Below, piece after piece: positions 45,229 through 54,255 of a DNA stretch of 64,000 nucleotides. The notes beneath the pieces are model-generated. The model saw only the letters and a program-made list of their open reading frames with translations, did no database searches and had not been told where the DNA came from. The position numbers and the translations under genes were made by a program. Position 1 is the first letter of the stretch. Every line of letters begins with the position of its first letter. Source of the stretch: Phocaeicola faecium (GTDB lineage Bacteria; Bacteroidota; Bacteroidia; Bacteroidales; Bacteroidaceae); contig NZ_JACSPQ010000001.1 of assembly GCF_014837055.1 (NCBI RefSeq), forward strand, positions 925,970-989,969. The letters are read 5' to 3'.

Positions 45229-48200
45229 TTAAAATCCAAACTTCAAACTCAAGCCATAAACAGACTGACTGGGCAACATGAAATAATCATATCCTTGACC
45301 AAAAGTTCCCGTAGAAGCTGTCAGCTCGGGGTCGTAAGGAGCTTTGTTATAAATCATCCACAGATTTGTACCGTATACAGACAGACTGACGTTATTCACT
45401 ACGTTCTTAAACCACTTGTCTGGGAAATTATAAGTCAATCGGGCTTCCTGTAATCTAACGTTGGTAGCAGAATAGGTATAATAAGCATCCAAGTTAGACA
45501 CCGCTTCATAATATGCTTTAGGATCTACCTGAAAATGTCCGAGCGATACACCTCCGGCATTGCGTACTTTAGCCGAAGCCTCTGATACGCCGTATTTATC
45601 CAACACCGCCTGCGTTTTCGATATTACGATACCGCCGATACGCGCCGTAAACAGCAGGTTCAGGTTAAAGCCTTTATATCCGAAGCCGTTTTGCCAGCCC
45701 AAATTCCATTTCGGGTTTACGCTGCCCAGCTTATACGGAGTGGTAGTTTCGGTGGTCAAGGCTTGTCCGGGCTGATAATCTACATAATTATCTTCATCGC
45801 GCTTCAGCCATTCATTGGCGTAAACCGTACCGATTTCTTCTCCTTCTCTCAAGCGGAATCGTCCTACCTGTATGTCGGTCAGGTCGATCTGCGTATTGGT
45901 TACAGGATTCAGCACATTGCGTGCCAGCCGGACAATTTTGTTTTTATTAGTAGTGGCGGTAAGCGTTGTATTATAATTGAATCCGCCCCAAGTCTTGTCG
46001 AATCCTACCGTCAGTTCAATACCTTTATTCTGAACGTTTCCTGCCTGTACGAACATGTATTCGTAACTGCTGCCCAGCGTGGCTTTCAGCAACTGGTTAT
46101 ACGTGTTCGAATGATAATATGTAAATCCGAGTGTAAGCGCATTGTTAAACCATCTGGAGTCGATACCCACTTCGTAAGAACGGGTTCTCTCTGCCTTCAG
46201 ATTCGATACCGGATAATACTTAAAGGGTTTGAACGTACCTCCTTGAAGCTCGTGAGTCAGCGTTCCGGGAGTAAGTCCGGTATAAAGGATAGGCGAACCT
46301 ACCTCGGTATACGATGTTCTTACTTTCAAAAAGCCCAGAGTAGGAGCCAATGTTTCTCTAACCTTGTCGGGCAACAATTCTGTTACGAGGACAGACAATC
46401 CTACCGACGGGTAGAATATCCACGGTTCGTCGCTGTTTACCAGTTGCGAAGGCTTGTCGGCTCTTCCCGTCAGCGTGAAGTATAATGCTGACTTCCATGA
46501 CAGTTCGGCTGAAGCAAACAGAGCGAAGTTTCTTTTGCGGCTATCGCCTCCCGTTTGGCTGGCGTAGCTTTGGGTGGGGTCGATGTTGCTGTACGCAAAC
46601 TTGTTCGGAACTAAAAGCAGTTGTCCGCCGTAGCCCCGTCCTTTGGTATCGTATTCCTCAAACGATGTTCCGACATTGACCGTTGCATGGTAGATTTCAG
46701 CAAACTGTTTGTCGAAGTTCACCATAATATCGGCATATTTCTGTTTGTACGTCTCGTTAGAGTAAGCATAAAATCCGTTTGCTCCGGCGTATGTGTTAAT
46801 CGTCGAAGCATAACGCTTGTCTTCTTTCTCGGTATAGGTATTATCCAGACGAACACGTCCTACGATATTCAAGTAACGGGTAATATCATACTTCAGCGAT
46901 GCATATAACATGTAGCGGTCTTTCACCTCGGGGCGGATATTGCGATATGCAATCCAATACGGGTTTTGGATATCGAAACCGAAATCGCCCGGAGTCCACT
47001 GCTGTTCCGAATAGCCCAGCTCACTGTTAAAGCGCTCAAAGTATTTTTCACGTCCGAACTCCTCACCGCGGGGATACAAGTATGCCCCAACGATAGGGTT
47101 GAAATATGTTCCGTAAGAAATCATGTTGTTATAATACTCACGGATATAGCTTACAGACGCATCCAGCGTCAGTTTATCGTTCAGAAATTTAGCCGTATTT
47201 CTCAGCGTGACATTGTAACGATGATACTTATTATTGGGTACAATACCGGCCGAATTAACAGCTGCGACAGAAAAATAAGTCTGATTTTTATCATTTCCGG
47301 TTGAAAGATTAAATGAATTGTTAAAGGTAGTTCCCAGCTCGAAGAAATCTTTCGGATTATAACACGGCTGGTTTTCCAACTTATCGCCCCATGAATAGTA
47401 ATTGCCGGAAATGCCATACTCGTTCTGGAACTTAGGCAGCATCATCGGCGTCATAAATTCTACGGATGACGATACTCCGATGCGCATTTTTCCCGCCGCA
47501 CCTTTCTTGGTATTGATAAGGATAACTCCGTTTGCGGCACTTGCACCATACAGGGCGGCTGCCGACGGACCGGTAAGTACCGACACGCTTTCGATGTCTT
47601 CCGGGTTCAGATTGGCGATACCTTCTCCCGACGTGCGTCCCTTGCCGAAGCCTGTTCCGTCTCCCTCACGATCGGCTTGGTTTCCTACGGGAACACCGTC
47701 GATTACATACAGCACGTTGTTATCGCCGTTGATAGACTTGTTTCCGCGCATTGTCACACGTGTACCTCCGCCCACGCCCGAAGCGCTGCGCTGGATGTTC
47801 ACACCGGCTACTTTACCGTTCAGGCTGTTGACAAAGTTGGCGTCTTTCACCGATGTAAGCATTTCATTGTCCACCTTCTGAACATTATAGCTCAACGCCT
47901 TTTCAGAACGCTTAATACCCAAAGCCGTAACCACCACTTCGTCTATCTTCTGCGAGTCTTCGGTCATCACGATGTTCAGGGGCAACGTGGCGTTCAGCAA
48001 CTGAATCGTTTGGGTGGCATAACCGATGTAAGAAACAGCCAACACATCGTTTCTGTCGGCTTCAATCTTGAAACGTCCGTCTACATCCGTAATCGTTCCG
48101 GCTGAAGTCCCTTTCACTACGATGCTTACTCCTATCAGGGGTTCACCGTCTTTATCGGTAATCTTTCCGGTGATTTCATTACCGGTTTGGGCGAAAACTT

Positions 48201-48288
48201 GGATTTGCAAAAATAATATACTTAAAAAAGTGAGAAGTATCCACTGATGAACTGTGCGCCCACTATTTTTTTCCATAAATTTGTACAT
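45229..48288 (-). CDS. SusC-like TonB-dependent outer-membrane transporter (N-glycan locus)
   Basis: About 1019 residues. The open frame extends to 48390 but the first 34 codons lack any signal; MYKFMEKNSGRTVHQWILL at 48288 (or MEKNSG at 48276) begins a signal peptide ending VFAQ. Carboxypeptidase-regulatory domain (ITGKITDKDGEPLIGVSIV), IDEVVVTALGIKRSEK, plug (LYVIDGVPVGNQ, VLTGPSAAALYGASAANGV) and barrel ending YGLSLKFGF. First gene of the four-gene locus. No regulator (HTCS, SARP or anti-sigma) is adjacent. Confidence 0.94.
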   Translation of the reverse strand: MYKFMEKNSGRTVHQWILLTFLSILFLQIQVFAQTGNEITGKITDKDGEPLIGVSIVVKGTSAGTITDVDGRFKIEADRNDVLAVSYIGYATQTIQLLNATLPLNIVMTEDSQKIDEVVVTALGIKRSEKALSYNVQKVDNEMLTSVKDANFVNSLNGKVAGVNIQRSASGVGGGTRVTMRGNKSINGDNNVLYVIDGVPVGNQADREGDGTGFGKGRTSGEGIANLNPEDIESVSVLTGPSAAALYGASAANGVILINTKKGAAGKMRIGVSSSVEFMTPMMLPKFQNEYGISGNYYSWGDKLENQPCYNPKDFFELGTTFNNSFNLSTGNDKNQTYFSVAAVNSAGIVPNNKYHRYNVTLRNTAKFLNDKLTLDASVSYIREYYNNMISYGTYFNPIVGAYLYPRGEEFGREKYFERFNSELGYSEQQWTPGDFGFDIQNPYWIAYRNIRPEVKDRYMLYASLKYDITRYLNIVGRVRLDNTYTEKEDKRYASTINTYAGANGFYAYSNETYKQKYADIMVNFDKQFAEIYHATVNVGTSFEEYDTKGRGYGGQLLLVPNKFAYSNIDPTQSYASQTGGDSRKRNFALFASAELSWKSALYFTLTGRADKPSQLVNSDEPWIFYPSVGLSVLVTELLPDKVRETLAPTLGFLKVRTSYTEVGSPILYTGLTPGTLTHELQGGTFKPFKYYPVSNLKAERTRSYEVGIDSRWFNNALTLGFTYYHSNTYNQLLKATLGSSYEYMFVQAGNVQNKGIELTVGFDKTWGGFNYNTTLTATTNKNKIVRLARNVLNPVTNTQIDLTDIQVGRFRLREGEEIGTVYANEWLKRDEDNYVDYQPGQALTTETTTPYKLGSVNPKWNLGWQNGFGYKGFNLNLLFTARIGGIVISKTQAVLDKYGVSEASAKVRNAGGVSLGHFQVDPKAYYEAVSNLDAYYTYSATNVRLQEARLTYNFPDKWFKNVVNNVSLSVYGTNLWMIYNKAPYDPELTASTGTFGQGYDYFMLPSQSVYGLSLKFGF

Positions 48289-48514
48289 CTTTTTAGTATT
48301 AAGTAAATAGGTTATTAGTGTAAGATCAATTTCAGAACAGCATGAAATATGCTGACAATAGATGGATTCGATTTCATATCCGGAAGGCACGGTCTTTCCT
48401 TACGGGTACTTTTTTGCATAGCTGTTTAAGGTTATTCAAGGTTAATTAAACTGTATATATATGTGATTTTTATCATGTAATTCTAATAACAATAAAACCC
48501 CGATATTGTTCACT

Positions 48515-48616
48515 GTTTTTTTCTACCGCATGAACGCCTCAACTCTACCCATAGAAACCAAGTGTTCTTCGGGTAGAAACAGCCAACGCTATGGGAAGAA
48601 ATTTTACGCTTAAAAA
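48515..48616. repeat. 22-nt tandem repeat array E
   Basis: Units at 48519-48540, 48541-48562, 48563-48584 and 48585-48606. Cores CTACCGCATGAA, CTACCCATAGAA, TTCGGGTAGAAA and CTATGGGAAGAA. It lies between divergent susC and marR, so it cannot simply be a 3' terminator. Complementary end sequences are not seen here. The rest of the 600-bp gap shows only the marR promoter. Confidence 0.82.
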
Positions 48617-48819
48617 TCAACAAGTTACAAACAGCGTTTACAGCAGGGCGGGAAAATAAGGCAATACAGATTTCTGTATAAAAATAAAAACAAAAAAACA
48701 GCATCAAGAAAATCTCTATCTTCTCAATGTTGTTCTTCTTATGATACATCACCGGCGACTTTTCCGCTGCTCATATTCATCATAAAAGAAGCTGTTTCTT
48801 GAAATAAAGGCAAGAGGAA

Positions 48820-48837
48820 TAGTCAATCATTTGACTA
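48820..48837. promoter_or_regulatory. Palindromic MarR-type operator
   Basis: TAGTCAA (48820-48826), 4-nt spacer, TTGACTA (48831-48837): perfect 7-bp arms. It overlaps the -33 element of the marR promoter, the expected place for autorepression by the MarR protein encoded 55 bp downstream. Confidence 0.6.
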
Positions 48838-48861
48838 ATTCAGAAAAAAGTCATACCTTTG
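48830..48861 (+). promoter_or_regulatory. Promoter of the marR efflux operon
   Basis: TTTG (48830-48833), 20-bp spacer, TACCTTTG (48854-48861): consensus Bacteroides promoter, 31 nt before the marR start. Confidence 0.75.
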
Positions 48862-48892
48862 CAGCCGTAAAACTAAACGGTCGCAAAATAGG

Positions 48893-49333
48893 ATGGAAGA
48901 AGGAGAAGAGTTTAGAGAACTCATGTTAGAAGTATTCCGTACCCGCATGGCGTTCCGGCGTGCCATGCAACGAACTTTGAGAAAAAACCATGCAGGGATA
49001 ACGTTTGAAATGCTTCAAGTATTATGTAGCCTGTGGTATGAACAAGGTATTACCCAACAAGTTTTATCAGAACGGATAGCCAAAGACAAAGCGTGTCTTA
49101 CCAACTTAATGAACAATCTGGAGAAAAAAGGGTACGTATGCCGCAAAGAAGACCCTACCGACCGACGAAACAAGTTGGTTTTTCTTACGCCGAAAGGCGA
49201 AAAATTTAAAGAAGACATTCGTCCCATACTCGGACAAGTGTACGAAAAAGCAGAACATATTATAGGAAAGGAAAGCATCCAAACCATGTTGTCTGAATTA
49301 AGAACTGTATATAATGTGCTTGAAAATGTATAA
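48893..49333 (+). CDS. MarR-family transcriptional regulator
   Basis: A 146-residue winged-helix dimeric repressor. The DNA-binding wing is clear: TQQVLSERIAKDKACLTNLM (helices) then KKGYVCRKEDPTDRRNKLVF, the DxR motif of the wing. It very likely represses itself and the three efflux genes that follow, releasing on ligand binding. A perfect palindrome over its promoter supports this. Its last codons overlap the TolC start (49326) by 8 bp. Confidence 0.93.
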   Translation: MEEGEEFRELMLEVFRTRMAFRRAMQRTLRKNHAGITFEMLQVLCSLWYEQGITQQVLSERIAKDKACLTNLMNNLEKKGYVCRKEDPTDRRNKLVFLTPKGEKFKEDIRPILGQVYEKAEHIIGKESIQTMLSELRTVYNVLENV

Positions 49334-50642
49334 GAAAACACTTACCGTCATTCTTTTTTTAGCATCGCTTTCCATCGGCTCTACAAGGGCGGCAGAACAT
49401 GCCGACACGCTGTTTCTACCGGTAGAGCGGTTGTTTGAAAGGGGTGTGAAATATAATTTGCAACTTCAGGCCGACGCACTGGAGACGGCTATGGCGCACG
49501 AACGGACGAAAACGGCGCGCACATCTCGGCTGCCGGACTTGCAAATCGGGCTACGAGGCGGATATGTGGGACAGCCGGTTGTGTTTCAACACGGATTATC
49601 AGACCCTACGCATCCTGAAACGCCTGATTGGTCGCAAAATTATGCCATCGACTTTACGCAACCGCTTTACGAGGGTGGACGTATCCGTTACTCCATCCGC
49701 CAAGCGGACATGGAAAAACAGGTGGCGGAACTGCAACAGTTAAGCGATGAAGCCGAGGTCAAGCTCAGCCTGCTGAACCAATACATGAACCTGTTCAGCC
49801 TGTTTAAGCAACACGAGGTACTGTCACGAAACATCGAGGAATCGGAAATCCGCCTTCACGACATACGGCGCATGAAAAAAGAGGGGCTGATTACGAACAA
49901 CGACGTATTACGCAGCGAAATGCAACTTACGAACGACCGCCTGTCGCTGCAAGAAACCGAAAACAGCATCGCATTGGTTTCGCAGCAGTTAAACATCCTG
50001 TTAGGGCAAGATGAAACGCTATTACTGAAGCCCGACACTACCCTGCTTTACCGCTCCGTGGCGTTAAGCGATTACGATGAGTACATCGAACAAGCCTATA
50101 CCAACGACCCGGCAATGAAGCTACTGAAAAAGCAAACCGAACTGGCGGAAAACGGCGTACGCTTAAACAAAGCAGCCTACTTGCCTGTCGTTTCTTTATA
50201 TGCTTCGAATACATTGGCACGTCCCCTGTCGCGCACAATGGCAGACATGTATAACAATACATGGAACGTGGGATTGTCGGTTTCTTATCCGCTGTCTTCG
50301 CTATTCAAGGAAAATCATCGGATAAAAGAAAGCAAACTGCAGGTTTCTCTGCGCAAAAACGAAGAAAGCCAAAAACAACAAAACATACGCATAGAGGTAC
50401 GCACTGCTTACTTGCGACACAAAGAGGCGTTGCTGCAAGTCGAGGCGTTGAAGCTGTCGGTACGTCAGGCAGAAGAGAATTACCGAATCATGCAAAACCG
50501 CTATATGAACCAGCTGGCTATACTGACCGACCTGCTCGACGCCAACTCGGTAAGGCTTAACGTAGAACTGCAACTCACAACGGCACGCACACGAGTTATT
50601 TATACCTATTACCAATTATTAAAAGCCTGCGGAAGAATTTAG
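49326..50642 (+). CDS. TolC-family outer-membrane efflux protein
   Basis: About 438 residues. The start MYKKTLTVILFLASLSIGST overlaps the marR stop and gives a proper signal peptide (longest frame opens 4 codons earlier). Two repeated outer-membrane-efflux units with long coiled-coil helices: ALETAMAHERTKTARTSRLP to LQETENSIALVSQQLNILLG and KQTELAENGVRLNKAAYLPV to the end. It forms the exit duct for the following EmrAB-like pair. Confidence 0.93.
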   Translation: MYKKTLTVILFLASLSIGSTRAAEHADTLFLPVERLFERGVKYNLQLQADALETAMAHERTKTARTSRLPDLQIGLRGGYVGQPVVFQHGLSDPTHPETPDWSQNYAIDFTQPLYEGGRIRYSIRQADMEKQVAELQQLSDEAEVKLSLLNQYMNLFSLFKQHEVLSRNIEESEIRLHDIRRMKKEGLITNNDVLRSEMQLTNDRLSLQETENSIALVSQQLNILLGQDETLLLKPDTTLLYRSVALSDYDEYIEQAYTNDPAMKLLKKQTELAENGVRLNKAAYLPVVSLYASNTLARPLSRTMADMYNNTWNVGLSVSYPLSSLFKENHRIKESKLQVSLRKNEESQKQQNIRIEVRTAYLRHKEALLQVEALKLSVRQAEENYRIMQNRYMNQLAILTDLLDANSVRLNVELQLTTARTRVIYTYYQLLKACGRI

Positions 50643-50672
50643 CCGGCACTTACAAACGCAAAAAACTCGTCT

Positions 50673-51737
50673 ATGGAATTGATGGAAAAACAAAAAAAGC
50701 TAAGAAAATTAAGAACGCGCAACATTGTTCTCAACATCGTATGTATTCTTTTGGCAGGCTCAGGCTTGTGGTGGACTGTCAACTACTTCTGGCGATACAT
50801 CAACTATGAAATAACCAACGATGCGTTTATCGACCAATATGTAGCTCCACTGAACATCCGGGTTTCGGGATATATCAAAGAAGTGCGTTTCAAAGAACAC
50901 CAATACGTGCGTCAAGGCGACACCTTGCTGATACTTGACAACCGCGAATATCAGATAAGGGTGAAAGAGGCGGAAGCTGCCCTGCTCGATGCCCACGGGT
51001 CACAGTCGGTACTTCATTCGGGTATCGAGACATCGCACACCAACATAGCCGTTCAAGATGCCAACATTGCCGAAGCCAAAGCCCAACTATGGCAGTTGGA
51101 ACAAGATTACCACCGCTTTGAGCGGTTGCTGAAAGAAGAATCGGTTCCTCAGCAACAGTTTGAACAGACTAAAGCTGCCTACGAAGCTGCACAGGCCCGT
51201 TATCAGGCTTTACTTGAGCAAAAACGGGCGGCACAATCGCAATACACCGAAACCAGCAAGCGTACCATCAGTGCCGAAGCCGCCATCATGCAGCGTGAAG
51301 CCGACCTTGACCTTGCCCGGCTGAATCTTTCTTACACCGTACTTACCGCACCTTACGATGGTTATATGGGACGCCGCACGCTGGAACCGGGGCAATACGT
51401 ATCGGCAGGGCAAACCATTTCTTACCTCGTCCGCAATACCGACAAATGGGTTACGGCTAATTACAAGGAAACGCAAATCCGAAACATCTTCATCGGACAG
51501 GAAGTACGCATCAAGGTCGACGCGCTGCCGGGACGGATATTCAAGGGCAGGGTTACGGCAATATCCGAAGCCACCGGCTCGAAATACTCACTCGTCCCGA
51601 CCGATAACTCGGCAGGCAACTTTGTGAAAGTACAACAACGCATTCCTGTACGGATAGACCTTGAGGATGTGAGCCTCAACGACATGGCGCATCTAAGAGC
51701 CGGAATGATGGTAGAAACTGAAGCCTTACGCCAATGA
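50673..51737 (+). CDS. HlyD/EmrA-family membrane fusion protein
   Basis: A 354-residue periplasmic adaptor. One N-terminal membrane helix (about 18-40, IVLNIVCILLAGSGLWW), split lipoyl domain (IRVSGYIKEVRFKEHQYVRQ and LSYTVLTAPYDGYMGRRTLE), a helical hairpin between them (QQFEQTKAAYEAAQARYQAL) and a beta-barrel domain. It links the MFS pump to the TolC protein. Stop overlaps the next start (ATGA, 51734-51737). Confidence 0.94.
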   Translation: MELMEKQKKLRKLRTRNIVLNIVCILLAGSGLWWTVNYFWRYINYEITNDAFIDQYVAPLNIRVSGYIKEVRFKEHQYVRQGDTLLILDNREYQIRVKEAEAALLDAHGSQSVLHSGIETSHTNIAVQDANIAEAKAQLWQLEQDYHRFERLLKEESVPQQQFEQTKAAYEAAQARYQALLEQKRAAQSQYTETSKRTISAEAAIMQREADLDLARLNLSYTVLTAPYDGYMGRRTLEPGQYVSAGQTISYLVRNTDKWVTANYKETQIRNIFIGQEVRIKVDALPGRIFKGRVTAISEATGSKYSLVPTDNSAGNFVKVQQRIPVRIDLEDVSLNDMAHLRAGMMVETEALRQ

Positions 51738-53338
51738 TGACGATGAAATCACTGGACGTACCTGTCCGCCAATGGGTCCCCGACTGGCTGGGGATTGCCA
51801 TTCTCTTTATCATCCTCCTGCCGGTAACGATGCTGAACGGCTCGTATACGGGCAGTTCGCTGGAAGTATCCAACACGTTGGGCACATATACCGAAGACAT
51901 TACAATGGGATATTATGCTACTTCGGCAGGCATGGCGATAGCTTATCCCATTGTCCCGAAAGTGCTCGATACGTTTTCGTCTAAGTTTATTCTGCTAACC
52001 GACCTCATCCTGCAGTTTTTCCTCAGCTGGATATGTGCTTATTCCGAAAACATAGATATCGTTATCGTATGCAGTTTTGCCATCGGCTTTCTAAAAGGAT
52101 TTCTTATGTTATGGCTTATCCGCCGCATCCAAAAGATATTCAGCCCGCGGAACATACGTAGCGAGTTTTATGCCTACTTCTATCCTATCGTATTCAGCGG
52201 CGGACAGTTGTCGATGCTTGTCACCGTCGAACTGGCGTATTACTATAACTGGAAGTATATGTATTATTTCATGATGCTTCTTATCGCGATAGCCATTTTA
52301 TGTGTCATCATCTGCTTCCGCCATAACCGCAGCTTGGAGAAAATACCTGTTTCCGAACTCCATGTGCGCGAAATGTTTGTCATCTCCGCCGGAATACTGA
52401 TGCTGATATATGTCATTAACTACGGAAAGGTGCTCGACTGGATGGCTTCTCCGAAGATATGTGCCTACATCGTCATCGCTCCGATGCTGATTACTTATTT
52501 CATCTGGATGCAGTCTCATTCCCAGAAACCGTTTGTGAGTCTGGCACCGCTGTATCAGCCTAAAGCCATCGTAGGATATTTTTACATGATGCTTGTGATG
52601 TTTTTCAGCACATCCACCACTTTAATAACCAATTACCTCAATTCCATATTGAAGGTAGATACCACCCACTTGTATTCACTTTATATTTATCTGATTCCCG
52701 GATATTTCCTCGGAGCCTTTATTTGTTTCTGGTGGTTCAGGTGGCAACGATGGCGTTTCCGCTTTCTGATAGCAGGCGGCATGGCATGTTTTGCGTTCTT
52801 CTTCGGCTCGCTGTATTTTACCATTTCGCCGGACAGCACCTACGAAATGTTGTATCTGCCTATCTTTTTCAGAGGGTTGGGGATGCTTGTGCTGATTATC
52901 GCATTCGCACTGTTTGCCGTAGAAGATTTAAACCCGAAATACTTGTTGGCAAATGCCTTTTTCCTGATACTTACGCGGTCGGCATTAGCACCCATCATGG
53001 CTACCGCGTTTTACAGCAACGTCTTATACCGGCTGGAACAGAAATACCTGCATTCGCTGTCCGAGACGGTAACCATGGCAGACCCCATTGCCGCCGCTCG
53101 TTACGACCAGTCGCTAAACACTTATCTGGCGCAAGGGCATGGATACGATGAGGCTGTACGCATGGCTACTAATTCTTTATACGGCACTCTTCAGGAGCAA
53201 AGTTTATTGCTGTCGCTGAAAGAGATATTGGGCTACCTGTTTGTGATAACGCTCGTCATAGCCATCGTTTCGCGCTTCATCCCTTTCCATAAGACCATTC
53301 GTGTGAAATATACGAAAGCGGGCGACGATATGGTTTAA
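51734..53338 (+). CDS. EmrB/DHA2-type MFS transporter
   Basis: A 534-residue inner-membrane protein with about 14 predicted helices, placed directly after the EmrA-like adaptor. Features of the DHA2 drug:H+ antiporter family are the long TM bundle and the order MarR-TolC-EmrA-EmrB. The N-terminal antiporter motif region is weak (TGSSLEVSNTLGTYTEDITM), which occurs in Bacteroidetes members. The substrate is unknown; hydrophobic drugs, bile salts or fatty acids are typical for such systems. Confidence 0.88.
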   Translation: MMTMKSLDVPVRQWVPDWLGIAILFIILLPVTMLNGSYTGSSLEVSNTLGTYTEDITMGYYATSAGMAIAYPIVPKVLDTFSSKFILLTDLILQFFLSWICAYSENIDIVIVCSFAIGFLKGFLMLWLIRRIQKIFSPRNIRSEFYAYFYPIVFSGGQLSMLVTVELAYYYNWKYMYYFMMLLIAIAILCVIICFRHNRSLEKIPVSELHVREMFVISAGILMLIYVINYGKVLDWMASPKICAYIVIAPMLITYFIWMQSHSQKPFVSLAPLYQPKAIVGYFYMMLVMFFSTSTTLITNYLNSILKVDTTHLYSLYIYLIPGYFLGAFICFWWFRWQRWRFRFLIAGGMACFAFFFGSLYFTISPDSTYEMLYLPIFFRGLGMLVLIIAFALFAVEDLNPKYLLANAFFLILTRSALAPIMATAFYSNVLYRLEQKYLHSLSETVTMADPIAAARYDQSLNTYLAQGHGYDEAVRMATNSLYGTLQEQSLLLSLKEILGYLFVITLVIAIVSRFIPFHKTIRVKYTKAGDDMV

Positions 53339-53349
53339 GAGTTTTTGGT

Positions 53350-53407
53350 GTTTTGAGTTTGCTGTTTCTTGTTTTTTTCATTCCTTTGTAAGCAGTAAAC
53401 TCAAAAC
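53350..53407. other. Long inverted repeat before the esterase gene
   Basis: GTTTTGAGTTTGCTG (53350-53364) pairs with CAGTAAACTCAAAAC (53393-53407), one mismatch in 15. The loop holds seven T. It ends 9 nt before the esterase ATG, so it could terminate the efflux operon or hide the start site of the esterase. Confidence 0.5.
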
Positions 53408-53415
53408 TTATTGAT

Positions 53416-54255
53416 ATGACTCGCAAATGCCTCACTTTATTCTGCCTCGGATTGCTGTTGCTTACTGTTTCAGCAGCAAAGGCAGCACGCATCGACACGC
53501 TGTCGGTAGAAAGTCCGAAAATGAAAAAAAACATCGAAGTGTTGGTCATCGTCCCCGACCAATGCAAGGCGTCGGCACCCTGCCCCACTGTGTATTTGCT
53601 TCACGGGTATGGCGGAAATGCCCGCTCGTGGTTAAAACTGAAGCCCGAACTTCCCCAAATGGCAGATGCCGACGGCATCATCGTTGTTTGTCCGTACGGA
53701 GAAAACAGTTGGTACTGGGACAGCCCGCTGCAAACAGGCAGCCAGTTTGAAACGTTTGTTTCTTCAGAACTGGTAAATTACATCGACAGCCATTACCCTA
53801 CTGTAGCCGACCGCCGCGCAAGGGCGATTACGGGGTTCAGCATGGGCGGACACGGAGGCATGTGGCTATCCATCCGTCATAAAGACATCTTCGGAGCAGG
53901 CGGAAGCATGAGCGGAGGAGTAGACATCCGCCCGTTTCCGGATAATTGGGACATGAAAAAGCAATTAGGAGAAGAAGCTGCCAATCAGGGACGCTGGGAC
54001 GCACATACAGCCATCAACCAGCTGGACAGACTGAAAGACGGCGACCTTGCCATGATTATCGACTGCGGTACGGAGGATTTCTTTTACGATGTGAATCTGA
54101 AATTCCACCAAGCACTGGCGGAACGCGGAATCCACCACGACTTCATCAGCCGTCCGGGAGTACACAATGAGGCATACTGGAACAACTCGATGGATTACCA
54201 ATGGCTGTTTTTCAAAAAGTTCTTTAACGGATACCGCGATACCCCGGTGAAATGA
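53416..54255 (+). CDS. Secreted esterase (esterase D-like alpha/beta hydrolase)
   Basis: A 279-residue alpha/beta hydrolase with a signal peptide ending AAKAA. The nucleophile elbow GFSMGGHGG (Ser near residue 142), oxyanion region YLLHGYGGNARSW, and late catalytic Asp (IDCGTEDFFYD) and His (PGVHNEAYW) complete a serine hydrolase triad. It belongs with esterase D/feruloyl-esterase-like enzymes that remove acyl groups. The natural substrate is unclear. Its stop overlaps the next start by 4 bp. Confidence 0.88.
   Translation: MTRKCLTLFCLGLLLLTVSAAKAARIDTLSVESPKMKKNIEVLVIVPDQCKASAPCPTVYLLHGYGGNARSWLKLKPELPQMADADGIIVVCPYGENSWYWDSPLQTGSQFETFVSSELVNYIDSHYPTVADRRARAITGFSMGGHGGMWLSIRHKDIFGAGGSMSGGVDIRPFPDNWDMKKQLGEEAANQGRWDAHTAINQLDRLKDGDLAMIIDCGTEDFFYDVNLKFHQALAERGIHHDFISRPGVHNEAYWNNSMDYQWLFFKKFFNGYRDTPVK

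Noticed and set aside
45691..46485. 264-codon plus-strand frame opposite susC of the N-glycan locus
   Set aside because: Antisense of a clear SusC barrel with no promoter and no recognisable motif.
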